From contig OZ176057.1 in NCBI GenBank assembly GCA_964247055.1, positions 3,410,001 to 3,474,000 on the forward strand: a stretch of DNA of 64,000 nt. Reading direction: 5' to 3'. Position 1 is the first letter of the stretch. Every line of letters starts with the position of its first letter. Shown piece by piece: positions 52,353 through 63,769 of this stretch. Origin of the DNA: Paragordius varius. Taxonomy: Eukaryota > Nematomorpha. Below the pieces are notes generated by a model. The model saw only the letters and a list, made by a program, of their open reading frames with translations. It made no database searches and had not been told where the DNA came from. A program made the position numbers and the translations under genes.

Positions 52353-53802
52353 ATAAATTATATGCGTCAAACTCACAGGTGTAATACGTATGTAAACGGT
52401 ATCTTAGAGAGTAATTTTTAAATGATATTTGATTTAAAGCTAAAAAATTATTTTTTATTTAAATTACATCTAACTTTGATTGTAAAAGAAATAATGGTTT
52501 ATTTTTTATTATATTTAAAATATAGCTTGTGCATAGTCATGTTGACTAAGTTTTTACTTTGAGGTTTAAGCTAAAAATAAGTAAATCTGGTATTTTGAAC
52601 AAAATATATTTTTTATTTTGATTTATTAATGGTTTAAATGTGTAATTTCCAATGTTTTTTCCGGAAAGCATGTGGATTAAATACTTTTAAAAATATACTT
52701 TTCATTAATTTTTATGTCTACAAAATATATTCTTTAATGATATATAATTCTACATAAATGTCAAAAGGGATATAGAATATTATCACCCTTTTGTAGCAAC
52801 TCCTTCATATCAAAAAATGGCAAGATTTGGGCACAATATGCTGTATTATGTTAGGAGAAAGCTTCTTGCTCCATTTTTATAAATACTACTAAAATATAAC
52901 ACAAATTATAGGTAAAAACAAAACAATATTTATATAAAATATATTTTAGATACAGGGTTCTAAAACATATTCTAGACTCGTCCAAAATGGGCAGGTTTAA
53001 ACTAAATACAAAAATGCTGCTCTTGCATAATTAAATATTACATTAAAAGTTTGCCCATAAAATTGAGTTGATTTACGGCAAAATTTTGATGAGGCGAGTA
53101 GTAACATAAAATGATGGACGACGGTGTGATAATATTAAAACATTTCCAATACTTCAAGGAGGTTGAAAATTCCTATCACCTCAGATATTTGATTAAGAGA
53201 CTGCTACTTATTTGAATATTTTTGTCTGTATGATACAAATAGTGTGATAGTATATTTATAATTTATGTTACAATAACTTGTGTATTTGTTTACACGTATA
53301 TCTTTGAATATATCATGCAAATACCGTCATTTATTATCCTTAATTTATATTTATGTTGTTAGTTAATATGTAATTACCTTTTTAAATGTATATATATGAA
53401 TCTATTCTTCTAATAAATGCACATTATCTTACACCATCTCAATGATCTAACTTAAGATAACAGAGACTCTGTTGACGAATATAAGTTAAAAAGTTTTTTT
53501 TAAATTATTTATAAACACAATTTAAAATCAAAGATTTGTGATATTTCAATATAAAAATGTTTTTGATTTTCAAAGGGTTTTTCGGTCGTTTCCACCACAC
53601 TGCAACCATAGATCTTGCTTCACCAAAATTTTTTTAGTTATTATATGATAAAAAAATCCATATTTTCGGGAAAATTATTTTAATTTAATTTAAATTTTAA
53701 TCCCCTATATTGAGACTTTTGCCTTATCTCAAAAAAATTTACCCATTTTTATACCTAAAGCAAACTTTATTAAAGATTTTAAAAAAATTCTTTTTTTGCA
53801 TT
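52353..53802. other. Intergenic: D and G element fragments upstream of KIN17
   Basis: A D-like fragment at 52416-52570 (ACATCTAACTTTGATTG, GTTGACTAAGTTTTTACTTTG) and a G-like fragment at about 52781-53170 (CTTCATATCAAAAAATGGCA, CCAAAATGGGCAGG). The rest is featureless AT-rich sequence. The KIN17 promoter should lie just right of 52352, but no distinctive element is visible. Confidence 0.5.
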
Positions 53803-54042
53803 TACAGTAAAAATTGAAATTATACGGAAAAAACGTAAAAATATAAAAACAAATATTGACTAAAAAATCATATTTTTTAAATTTTAATCAATTCAAGTTA
53901 GTGTTTAAAATCGCAAAGTATGGAGGTGAGATTTCTATTGGTAATACGGTCAATTATATATTTACAATTTAAATTAAATATTTAATATAGGAATAAAGGT
54001 ATAAAAATTATGGTTGTCTATATAATTTCATTTTTTACTGTA
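53803..54042. repeat. MITE family B copy (B8)
   Basis: The arms ACAGTAAAAATTGAAATTAT and TATAATTTCATTTTTTACTG are inverted; the central part is decayed. Confidence 0.75.
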
Positions 54043-54311
54043 ATAACAGTATAATATGTTTTGGTAATATTTTTTAATCTGAAGTTACCTTTTACCAAAA
54101 AAATTTATTTGTGCAAATTATTTTTTGATACGGATCGATTACAACAAAAGTGGATCCCTCAACACTTAAAATCAAAATCATCATTAGAATTCATATATTG
54201 TGTTTCACAATATATTTATTTTATCAAGTTGGTTGAAATATTTTCTTATTAACCTCCGAATTTAAGCGTAGCGTCATCCCGTTTAAAAAACTAAAATATT
54301 TATTAATAATG

Positions 54312-54726
54312 CAGTGGTTCTCAAAGGGGGGCGTAGAAAAATCTAGGAGGAGGTGGGAAAAATTTGTAGGACCCTAAATTTATATTACAAGCATAATATG
54401 GTAATTATTATTTGATCGGTTTATTTTATATTAATTCAATTAATAAGCAACTTGGGGAGAATAAGTGTTAGATTGTTGAACTCATACATATTGTATTTAA
54501 TTATTTTTTCTACACTTTTACAAAATATCATTTAAAATATTGAAGATCTTTGCAATGGAAATGTATTAACATTATTACAAATAAAGAATTTCATTGATTC
54601 TGTGTTAAAATATATTAAATAAATTTTGCATTTTTATCTCAATTTTTTGGGAGAGGAGGGGGGGAGGGGGGCAACATATTTTTTACAATTAGGTAGGAGT
54701 GAAGGAAAAGGTTGTGAACCACCCTA
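54312..54726. mobile_element. Non-autonomous hAT (Charlie-like tips)
   Basis: The left tip CAGTGGTTCTCAAAGGGG is close to the classical Charlie/hAT terminal sequence. The right end, read on the minus strand, is GGGTGGTTCACAACCTTTTC. G-rich subterminal blocks (GAGGAGGTGGG; GGGAGAGGAGGGGGGGAGGG) sit inside each end. ~415 bp, non-coding. The flanks TAATAATG and TAATGATT may be a degraded 8-bp duplication. Confidence 0.7.
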
Positions 54727-54769
54727 ATGATTTTTTAAAATTAACTAATAAAATATATTTGCAAAAATA

Positions 54770-55077
54770 TACTTTACAGTTCAAATCACCCTTGAACAAT
54801 TCGAATTCACCCTCAAACAATTCAAATTCACTCTTGAACAATTCAAATTCAGCCTAAAAATATATGTGTTTTCGTACAATATAACTCATTGATAAAATAT
54901 ATCTTTATGGCATACTTTATTTTTCAGAATTATTTTAATTTAAAACAAAATTTTATTTTTTTTAAATAATTAAAATACAGCTAATTTTTCATTTTATAAA
55001 CTAATTTATTTGATGAATTTGAATTTAAGGGTGAATTTAAATTGTTCAAGGGCGAATTTAAATTGTTAACGGTGTAT
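54770..55077. repeat. Degraded MITE family A copy (A12)
   Basis: The left tip TACTTTACAGTTCAAAT is followed by four subterminal repeats; the right side keeps two (AAATTGTTCAAGGGCGAATT) and a decayed tip. Confidence 0.75.
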
Positions 55078-55744
55078 AATAGCAAAAATATAAATGGTAA
55101 AAAAATAAGATATTTTTTAAAATGGTTTTGATGTGTAAGAAAATCTATTTATCAATTAATATTGCAAAAAACGATTATATGTTTTTTATAAAAAAGAATT
55201 TTATTTTATAATAAAAGGAGCCTTATTCCAAATCATATCACTGTGAAATGCTAATAAAAGTATTAAAAATTTGGTAAAAAACTTAAATTGTTTATAGGAC
55301 ACAAATTAGAGTAAATTTTTTATTTGGGAAAAAGAATTTACTTAGCGCAATGTTTAATTAATCTAATTTTTATAAAAGGCACTCGATATAAACACCAAAA
55401 AATTTATATTAGATTAGGTGAGACAATCTATTAAGCCCTTGTTGTCCTTGTATTTTAACATAAGTCTTAGGACAGGCTCATTAGGACTACAGCATAGCAA
55501 GGTACGGATATCAAAAACGTGAAAACAGTTATAGATTGATGTTAAATAGTTGCTTAATTGTATAGAATCGAAGTTAAAATTTACAATATTTTTCTTGTTT
55601 ATTATCGAACGGGGTAATTTTAACGAGTTTATTATATAAATAGACTTAACATAACAACCTTTAAGTATATAAAGTTATTAAGTCTTAAGCATCCATTATT
55701 TCCCCAATTTTTGGAGTTCTATCGGTTTCCCAATTAATATATAA

Positions 55745-55902
55745 ATGGGAATTTCCATGCTTAGTAGAGTTGTCCGATACGAATGGTTCCGCGGAGCGCA
55801 CTTAGAACGTGAAAAACCAGCCGGTTTCATATAAACACATGGGCATTAGTAAATCCAATTCTTTCCGCTTTACCACTGATGATAAATTTTCCCTTAAATA
55901 AC
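55745..55902 (+). CDS. Candidate small gene start (2 exons, unrecognised)
   Basis: An ORF from ATG 55745 reads MGISMLSRVVRYEWFRGAHL and is less AT-rich than its surroundings. Removing a 26-nt segment (GTTTCATATAAACACATGGG to ATTAG, about 55827-55852), or a 41-nt one starting earlier at about 55812, joins it to NPILSALPLMINFPLNNL. That ends at a GTATAAAA donor-like site near 55902. The tiny first intron would match other genes here. I do not recognise the protein, and no downstream exon is certain (56020 is possible). Treat as tentative. Confidence 0.3.
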
Positions 55903-56788
55903 CTAGTATAAAAATAATCAAAGATTAAATGTGGTATCCATAACTATTGGGGTGACGTGATACCTATTAATTTAATTTACAAAGAATAAAGGTAAATATT
56001 GATTTTTATTTTAATTAGCCTAAAAAGTCAGGCCGCTGCTCTCTGTTTTAAAATATGATGGATAATCAAGCTTAGACACAGTTTAAATTGAGGATTTATT
56101 ATTTGAAATTGTGTAAGATCGGATAGAGCATCATTGAACAAAAATAAAAATTAATTTTTAAATTTGACACACCTTGTATACATATAATTATTATATCTCA
56201 CTTATACGAGCCTATGTTTAACTATACAGGCGAAGGTAAATTTTCCAATTGTTAACATATTAATTCTATGGGAATGATATTGTATTTACTGTATATAAAT
56301 CTTAATTTTCAATATAATTTATAATGAACATACTTTAATATTAATTGGGTTAAAAAAATTAAAGTATCTTTAGTTTAATTGGCTTAATAGTACCTTTAAA
56401 GTGAGATATAATATATATGGATAATCATTTAAGGTCTTATATCCAATTTTTAATTATCTTATGTACGTTTGATTTAAATTAATTAATTCTAGAAAAACGT
56501 AATTTCAAAAAAATAAAGCCCCCTTATACATATTTTTCATGATAATCTCTTTATAATTGTAAAAGCTTCCAAAAAATGTAGCCATTGTTCACGCTTTGCC
56601 TGAAATTTATGGGCCAATATCAATTAACAAATTAGATTTTTTTATTAAGGTCTAGTTATTTATCATCATAGCGAGTTTTCAATAATTGTATTTATCAACA
56701 TAAAAATTTATTTGGGTAATTTTAATCCAATCTTTTGGTAGCCAAAAAATAAGATTATTGTTCTTTGTAATAAAACTCCATTTTTCCC
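55903..56788. other. Intergenic, upstream of the GPCR-like gene
   Basis: A short GC-richer patch at about 56020-56060 (CTAAAAAGTCAGGCCGCTGC) follows an AG and could be another exon of the candidate gene at 55745. The rest is AT-rich spacer in which I see no feature. Confidence 0.4.
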
Positions 56789-58003
56789 ATGTTTAAAATT
56801 CGGAAAATCATAAATTTTATAGAATGGACATGTCTAGTGTTACATGCAGTTCGTCTAATATGTTTCCTCCTTATTCGATATTTTCCAAAGGCCTTACCTT
56901 TTGGGTCGAAACTCAGATTGAAGAACTATTGGCATAAAACAAATAATGAACATTGGAAAAGAAATTCTAAACAGAAATGGATGTCCTTTAGCAGAATCTA
57001 TTCTATGGCCTTTTTGTTAACGCACACAATTGGTAAAATTTGCAATTTTTTAGAAGTTTTTCCGCCACCTTATCTACTGTACTCATGCAATCAAATTCTA
57101 GTAACTACCCAAAGCTATGCGCTTCTCCTGACCATATTTTATCGTGTCATTAGATTAATTTTTACTTTTAATTACAATAGTACTTGGCATCGTGTCAAAC
57201 TCTTTTTATACAGTGCTTATATTATTAGCGTTGTAAGTCTGATTACAGTACATTTAGCTTATAAAATGAAACCGGACTGGTTTAAACGAAACATCTCAAA
57301 ACATTTCATCTTAACATTTAATACTATTGTGGCCAAGTTGATACCTTACATATTTTTAATTATCGGAACGTGTGCTCTTGTAGAAGTTGTGCGCATAAAT
57401 ATTTGTAATGTCACACATTTCCTTATGTGTGATTCACAAAGAAGCAACAAAGTTCATTCAAGAGATAATAATCTAGTTTCGAATAATAAGGATCACCAAC
57501 ATGAAACAAAGGATTTACGTCTAAAGTTGAGATATTGGAAACCATCATTTGTAAAATATAATGTGATAAAAAAAAATAAACATTGTCGCCAGAAAAACGA
57601 CCTAAAAAATTTACCCATGTTGGACGTCATTGTCAATGAAACGAAATCCAATCAACTGCCATTGACTGTAAAAACTGGTCAGATATCGAAAAAACTTGTA
57701 ATCTCTCAAATACGCCAATATCAGTTGAGGGAAGCCAAACGAGATTTATACCAATTGACTGTGCTAAATTTACTAATGTTAATTGTGCTTTTATCTCGCA
57801 TTGCTTGTTTTCTCCTACAAAACTACCTCTATACTCTAACATCTATTTATACCTGTATATATATCAATTATACGTTTTTGATATCCGTAACCATGCTATT
57901 TTTTATTACAGAACCTGACGTGATCTTAGTGTTTAATTCATACAAGGAGAAAATTAAAAGTTTCGGATTTTTTTCATCTTACCCAAAAAATAATGTTCCC
58001 TAA
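56789..58003 (+). CDS. Seven-transmembrane receptor, class A GPCR-like, single exon, 404 aa
   Basis: Hydrophobic segments at about 12-32, 68-90, 97-128, 138-158, 177-200, 320-344 and 350-376 give the 7TM spacing of rhodopsin-type receptors. There is a Cys at the start of TM3 (C100), an FYRVIR motif where DRY is expected, a long third inner loop (~205-318, basic, with a conserved-looking REAKRDLYQLTVLNLLM entry to TM6) and TEPDVILVFNSYKEKIK at the end of TM7 where NPxxY and helix 8 usually lie. TM1 is short and the first inner loop is long. The ligand cannot be told; lineage-specific orphan receptors with eroded DRY and NPxxY motifs are known in flatworms. The ATG is the first after an in-frame TAA. 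No intron is evident. Confidence 0.72.
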   Translation: MFKIRKIINFIEWTCLVLHAVRLICFLLIRYFPKALPFGSKLRLKNYWHKTNNEHWKRNSKQKWMSFSRIYSMAFLLTHTIGKICNFLEVFPPPYLLYSCNQILVTTQSYALLLTIFYRVIRLIFTFNYNSTWHRVKLFLYSAYIISVVSLITVHLAYKMKPDWFKRNISKHFILTFNTIVAKLIPYIFLIIGTCALVEVVRINICNVTHFLMCDSQRSNKVHSRDNNLVSNNKDHQHETKDLRLKLRYWKPSFVKYNVIKKNKHCRQKNDLKNLPMLDVIVNETKSNQLPLTVKTGQISKKLVISQIRQYQLREAKRDLYQLTVLNLLMLIVLLSRIACFLLQNYLYTLTSIYTCIYINYTFLISVTMLFFITEPDVILVFNSYKEKIKSFGFFSSYPKNNVP

Positions 58004-58228
58004 TATCATGTGTAGAGTTTTAGAAAAAAATTTGTTAAACACGCATTATCTATATACCTTTCAAATGTAGAATTTTTTGATCATTTTTGCAATTCTGATT
58101 ATGAATTTATTCATTCGCTATGTTTTCATCCCTATTTCAAAAATATTTTGACATCTGTCCGCTTTATTATAGAAATATTTAATTTTTACAACTTAATATT
58201 ATGTCTGTGATTATATTTTTAATGGGCA

Positions 58229-58234
58229 AATAAA
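58229..58234 (+). terminator. Possible polyadenylation signal of the GPCR-like gene
   Basis: AATAAA, ~226 nt after the stop codon. Chance matches are frequent in such AT-rich sequence. Confidence 0.4.
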
Positions 58235-58299
58235 TATCATATTTTGATGTTTTTTGTAAAGTTAATTTAAAATATATGATACTTTTTGTTGAAATTGGG

Positions 58300-59575
58300 G
58301 ACAGCTGTTTAGCCATTGTTTAAGTTTATTTCTTTTATATGGCCTTTGATATCGAAATTTGGTTAGGGAAAATACATCATCTTTAAATTGTTTTTTAAAG
58401 CGATACAGGTTCTAAAATTTAAAACTCTATATATATACATTTCATTTGTTTGGCCTTGCCAATCAATTTTATATATTTTTATCGTAATTGTTCCGTATAA
58501 AATTGCAAAATTAATTGATATTAGGCTAAACAAATTTTGTTATGTGCATACTGCTTCATCCAAAAAAATTATAACTAATAAATATATTAATAAAGTAAAA
58601 ATAACCATGTTTAACTTTATTTTTTACGTAACCGAAAGTCTTTTTCGCTCTAATGGTCCAGTGCTTATAAACCTAAAAGAACCGATAACACGATAATCAT
58701 TTATGTGCTAAGATAAAAAATAAATATTGCTTAATTTGAACTAATTCTGTAATGGTGTAAAAATACTTTATGTTAAAAACCACTATTTGTTTAGGGCATA
58801 AACCTACCGCAAAAGGTGATAAAGTGTTAAATTAAATAATAGTGCAAATGAAATTAGGTCCATTATGCTGAAATTTTTATGATAGGAGCTAAACATCATA
58901 AACTGTACTTGTAAAATTCCTATATTTAGTTTTGGGCTCCATAAATATCATTGGAATTTAAATTAATAATATTTTCTATATATTAGTTGACGCATTTCCC
59001 ATTATTTTTATTTGATTTTAGATGTAAATATAATTTTTTAATTTTATTAATAAAATAACCAACTATATTCCTTTTTAACCGCATTTATCACTTCGATATT
59101 TAGTAGGTAAAACCCTTTAGATATCGAATTTATCTGGATTCATAACCATGTTTTAGCCCCATTTCATTGCACAGTTTTATGTGTTTTTAATAATTATAAT
59201 TCAGTAAAGATACCTTTTACTATAATATTGTAGATTTTAGCCGGTCTAATTATCCCATTAAATATACTATAAGGTGTTTTGTAATATTATAGGTAATGAT
59301 AAATAACATATTAATGATTTGATTTGATTAGGATATTGTTATTTGTATATAGATGTCTGTTACAATCAGTTAATTATAAACAAATATAATTTATATATAT
59401 ATATATATATATATTATATAACAATGTACCTATTTATCTAATAAATGCAAGCTTTTAATTTTTTAGTACTCACGTTTACCCGATTTTTTAGTTATTCTTT
59501 AAATCGATAAAAAATGTATAGTAGAAAGATTTACCTTATTATTATTATATTATACCTTCTCCTGAATTTTACATT
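58300..59575. other. Intergenic, no gene seen
   Basis: AT-rich sequence. The 102-codon ORF at 58388 is rich in Ile, Lys and Phe, has no domain or splice context, and is probably chance. A TA run lies at 59393-59415. Confidence 0.5.
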
Positions 59576-61982
59576 ATGTCGAGATATTCCACCAGTAGGT
59601 ATGATTATTTTAGAGTGTAATTATTGCGAAAAACTATATTTTTAAAAGTAACATTAGTTGTATTGTGACTGTCAAAATGTCAAGCCTAAAATTGGAATCG
59701 GTTTTTTAATTGTTTTTTATTATTAAATATATTAACCATACAATAGGGCAGATAAACATCCATATATGCCCATCATGATCCTTTCAATTTAAAATTAATT
59801 TATTCTCAGATTAAACTTTGATATTATGCGGGCAAAACGTAAAATTTTAAAGACATATACTTTTATCTAAAAGACATCCATACTTTTCAAACCTTAAGTT
59901 ATCCTGTTAAAATAATTTAATTTCAATCGTATAAAAAACATAAATTACTAACTTTATTGTTATCAGTATTAAAATTAAAATTCAAAAAGTATGATTGTCT
60001 TTTAGAAAAAAATATTTGTCTTTATTTTTTTACGTTTTTTCCGTATAATTTTAATTTTTACTGTATATAACAATTTACATATATCTATAATATTATACCT
60101 TAGCCCACGGGCCACATGCCGCCCTAAAAGTTATGTCCATGAATTAGTTATTAAATATTATATATATATATATATATATATTATTACAGTAAAAATTGAA
60201 ATTTACGGACAAAACGTAAAAATATACCATTTACAGTTCAAATTCACCCTTGAACGATTTGAATTCACCCTCGAACAATTCAAATTCACCCTAAAATAAA
60301 TTATGTGTTTTTTAAGATTTAAAATTTCCTATATTTTTTTATATTTTTGTAAAAAAAAGATTACATTTAAAATTAATATAATACTGAAAAAATAATAAAC
60401 TATGCCATAAGATCATATTTCTTATTAATAATGAGTTATATTAGGCCGAAAACACATTATTTATTTTTAGGGTAAATTTGAATTGTTCAAGGGTGAATTT
60501 TAATTGTTCGAGGGTGAATTTGAATTGTAAATGGTATATAAAGACAAATAGTTTTTCTAAACGGAAAATTATACTTTAAAATATTATTTTATCCAAATAA
60601 ACTCAATGTATAAAATAGTAAAGTGTGAAACAGAGATCTATCTTTCAAACTTAATCGATATATTTAACAATTGTAACTAAATATCTTCTATAGAAAAAAC
60701 AAGGTTTAAGAAAAGTATGGTTATCTTTTTGAAAAAAAATATTTGTATTTATATTTTTACATATTCGTCCTTATAATTTCGAATTTTACTGTATAATCTT
60801 TGAGACGAAAAATGTTAATTAACCCTTTAACCTTATTGATTTTTCTTATTTGTTTTTTATGAACAAACCATTTACAATTTAAATTCTCCCTTGAACAATT
60901 CAAATTTACCCTAAAAATAAATTATGTGTTTTCGAACTAATATAACTCATTATTAATATGAAATATATCTTTATGGTATAATTTATTATATTTTCAATAT
61001 TATTTTAATTTAAAATAATTTTTTTTTAAAAAAGATAGGTAATTTTAATCTTAAAGATCATATAATTTATTTGAGGGTGAATCAAATTTTTCGACTGTAA
61101 ATTTGAATTGTTTAAGGGTAAATTTGAATTGTTCAATGGTAACTGCAAAAGGTTTATTTAACTTTTTTAATATATAATTATATATCGGACAGTGTTCAGG
61201 ATTTATGATCAACATTAAATAATCAGCTTGTTGGCGTATGTTATTTTAAAACTCATTATGAGCTGGTGATTATCAAAAGGATGTTTAATGTGTTTATAAT
61301 TTTTGTTGCCACGTTGTTGTTATAATGCAACGTTACAAGTTTTAAAATAACATCTGAAATAAAAACATGCGAATGAATCTAAAGCCAATTTTTGTTTTAA
61401 TATATCTAGAAAGTTAATTTTTTTTAACAAAAAATTTTTTTCCATGAGATAGCTTATGACCAGTTTACCGCAAAAATTTTAATTTGTTGGCGACCTAGTT
61501 TTTGAAATATAAACAGAAATCGAAATCGGCCCAAAAGTGAAAATTAAGGATAATTAACGATATAATTAAAAAAAATAACGATTAAAAATGATAATAAACC
61601 ATAATATCTCAACTTTTATCATTATTTTTAAATATCCTTGATTACTTTAATTTTTACTTTTTACACAATTTCTATATTCTCTGAATAATTCAAAAACTAG
61701 GTCGTCAACAAATAAAAATTTTAATGAATACGTTGGTCATAATGGTATCTCATGATAAAAAAATTCTTTTGTTAAAATTATTTTTGCACACAGTATATAC
61801 ATATATATATTATTGCTAGAAATTTCATTTTAATTTATTGCATAAACCAATATATTTCAGATATGGAAATGAGTGGATATATTTATTCATCACGGTCAGG
61901 TTCAGGCAATATTCCTACATATTCTAACCGTGCTGGCAACGAGCGGCCTTTAAGGTTTAAAAAGAAGAGTTGGCATGGATAG
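59576..61982 (+). CDS. Orphan terminal exon (61861-61982) with a possible first exon at 59576-59594
   Basis: After a clear acceptor (ATATTTCAG, 61860) the sequence reads MEMSGYIYSSRSGSGNIPTY, then RAGNERPLRFKKKSWHG and a stop. Codon use and composition stand out from the surroundings. A possible upstream exon, ATGTCGAGATATTCCACCA (59576-59594) before GTAGGT, has a matching phase and would give a 46-aa protein, but other exons may be missing. I do not recognise the family. The terminal exon looks real; the rest of the model is a guess. Confidence 0.35.
59818..60065. repeat. MITE family B copy (B9)
   Basis: TTGATATTATGCGGGCAAAA and TTTTCCGTATAATTTTAATT form the arms; CATCCATACTTTTCAAACC and its complement lie inside. 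Confidence 0.8.
60186..60794. repeat. MITE family B copy (B10) interrupted by a family A copy
   Basis: The left arm ACAGTAAAAATTGAAATTTA breaks off after AAACGTAAAAATA and resumes at 60537 with TATAAAGACAAATAG. It ends with CCTTATAATTTCGAATTTTA. The insert is 60225-60536. Confidence 0.85.
60225..60536. mobile_element. Full MITE family A copy (A13) nested in B10
   Basis: From TACCATTTACAGTTCAAAT to GAATTGTAAATGGTA. Taking it out with one TA restores the normal family B sequence AAAATATAAAGACAAAT, which shows insertion at TA with TA duplication. Confidence 0.88.
60867..61142. repeat. Degraded MITE family A copy (A14)
   Basis: ACCATTTACAATTTAAATTC on the left, GTTCAATGGTAA on the right, with decayed subterminal repeats. 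Confidence 0.7.
61395..61800. repeat. Inverted-repeat element family H
   Basis: TTGTTGGCGACCTAGTTTTTG (61482) and CAAAAACTAGGTCGTCAAC (61690) are inverted, as are CCATGAGATAGCTTATGACC and GGTCATAATGGTATCTCATG. ~400-bp hairpin, non-coding. Confidence 0.75.
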
Positions 61983-62068
61983 AAAACATAGTTTGGATGA
62001 AAATTGCATTATTAAATAACTCTTTGAATAATAAATAAATTTGCAATATACTTAAATACGTACTTCCT

Positions 62069-62300
62069 TACAGTCATGTATCCTTTATTTTATCAAAAAT
62101 TTATTTTTTTTTGTTAAATGGGTATAAATATTTGGTAAAGAATGGAAAAAACAAGAGCTCTATGGTATTAACAATATCATATTTATCAAAAAGCATAAGT
62201 ATTACCATAGAGCTCATCTTTTTTCCATTTTCTACCAAATATTTATACCCATTTAACGAAAAAAATAAATTTTTGATAAAATAAAGGATACATGACTGTA
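62069..62300. repeat. Long-hairpin MITE family C copy (C3)
   Basis: Tips TACAGTCATGTATCCTTTAT and ATAAAGGATACATGACTGTA, 232 bp, nearly perfect palindrome. Confidence 0.88.
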
Positions 62301-62439
62301 CCTATTTACATTATGTAATACAGGAAATATGGTAATTATTTGATTTTACAAAACAAAAAAACTAAAAGTATATATTGTTCCAAAAACATAACCATACTTC
62401 TTTTTACCATATTTTTTTCCTCTACATATAAAGAGTGTC

Positions 62440-63560
62440 AAAAATCCATTATATAGACTGATAAATCATGGTTCTTATAATGTTGGCCTTTACGAGTGAT
62501 TTAAGAAAGTTAATAACACTTTTGTGGTAAGTCTTGCATATAAAAAATGGCAAAATTTTGGCATAGTTTTTCAATAAAAATTTTTGGGCGAAAGCTAAAT
62601 GCTTTATTCCAAAAAATATCACTATACTATATCACAAACTACATATAAAAAGTAAAATAATATTTTTTTAAAAAATTTTAAATGTGGCTACGTCTTAAAT
62701 TTTACGCTCTCCCAAAATAGGCTAGTTCTCATCTAATAAGGCTAAAACAAGTGTGTGATTACAATTTTAATATATGCTAAATTTTGATAAAAATATTTAA
62801 AAAATGCATATATTTTTTAAAAATTTAATCTTTAGCTAAACAATTTGTAGATATATTGAGGCATGATGGCAACGATATAAAAACGTTTCAAGATATTATA
62901 AACACATTTTTATACATAATTGGATGATCTGAACATTGCTATTACCTCTTAATTTTGATTACAATATCTGTTCGTTCCAAATATATGTAATTATAAATTG
63001 TGTTATTTTACAAATATCACTAAATGAAAGTAAACCTTTAATTAAACTTCAGAAGCGATAAAAATGTTCAGTATTATTAAGTTATACATTAAAATGTTTT
63101 AATATCTTAAACCGTTTTTCCCCGATAACTCAAAATAGTATGAAGTACGCTTCAGGAGCTTATAATTAATGAAAAAATATGCATTTTTGAAAAATATTTT
63201 TTGTTGATACCAATATTTATATTTAGCCATCGCGCAATATCGGCATTTTTGCGTTTATTTAAAGAAAACTAGCCCATTTTAGAAGAGCGAAAAAAATTAC
63301 GACTTTTAGAAACCACATATAAAAATTAAAATAATTTATGATATATTTCATGCTATTGTTCGGAATAAAGCATTTAGCTTTCACAAAAAAATATTAAAAA
63401 TGATATGGAGGACTAACCACAAAAATGTAAATAACTTTTTTTAAATCACTCGTAAGCAAAAACAAAAGCACCATGATAATCCTGATACGTTATCCTATCA
63501 GAATATATTAATTTCGTCAGAAGATTTTTTATACGCCCCGATTTTGTAAACTCGGTATAT
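62440..63560. repeat. Inverted-repeat element family G copy (G2)
   Basis: ACGAGTGATTTAAGAAAGTT (62495) pairs with AACTTTTTTTAAATCACTCG (63433). GAAAGCTAAATGCTTTATTCC pairs with GGAATAAAGCATTTAGCTTTC, and the CTCCCAAAATAGGCTAG block with CTAGCCCATTTTAGAAGAGC. ~1.1-kb non-coding hairpin. Confidence 0.75.
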
Positions 63561-63769
63561 TCCAATTTTAAATTATATGACCAAGTGCATTTCATCTGTT
63601 CCTATTTTGCGATAAACCATGTTAAACAAGATTTTTATTATTGTCTGTAACTTTTACTATATTTATAGATCTTTATCTAAATATTAGGTAAAATTTTGTT
63701 TGATTTTTATAAACTATGTATTTGATTCTATAAACACAAAAAAATATCCTGATAATATATATTCGTATG

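Noticed and set aside
54061-54252. 63-aa ORF reading DTDRLQQKWIPQHLKSK
   Set aside because: Looks slightly protein-like, but has no family match I can name, no clear splice sites and no partner exon. Left out of the annotation.
58388-58696. 102-aa ORF after the GPCR-like gene
   Set aside because: Ile/Lys/Phe-rich chance frame; no domain, no neighbouring exons, and composition equal to the AT background.
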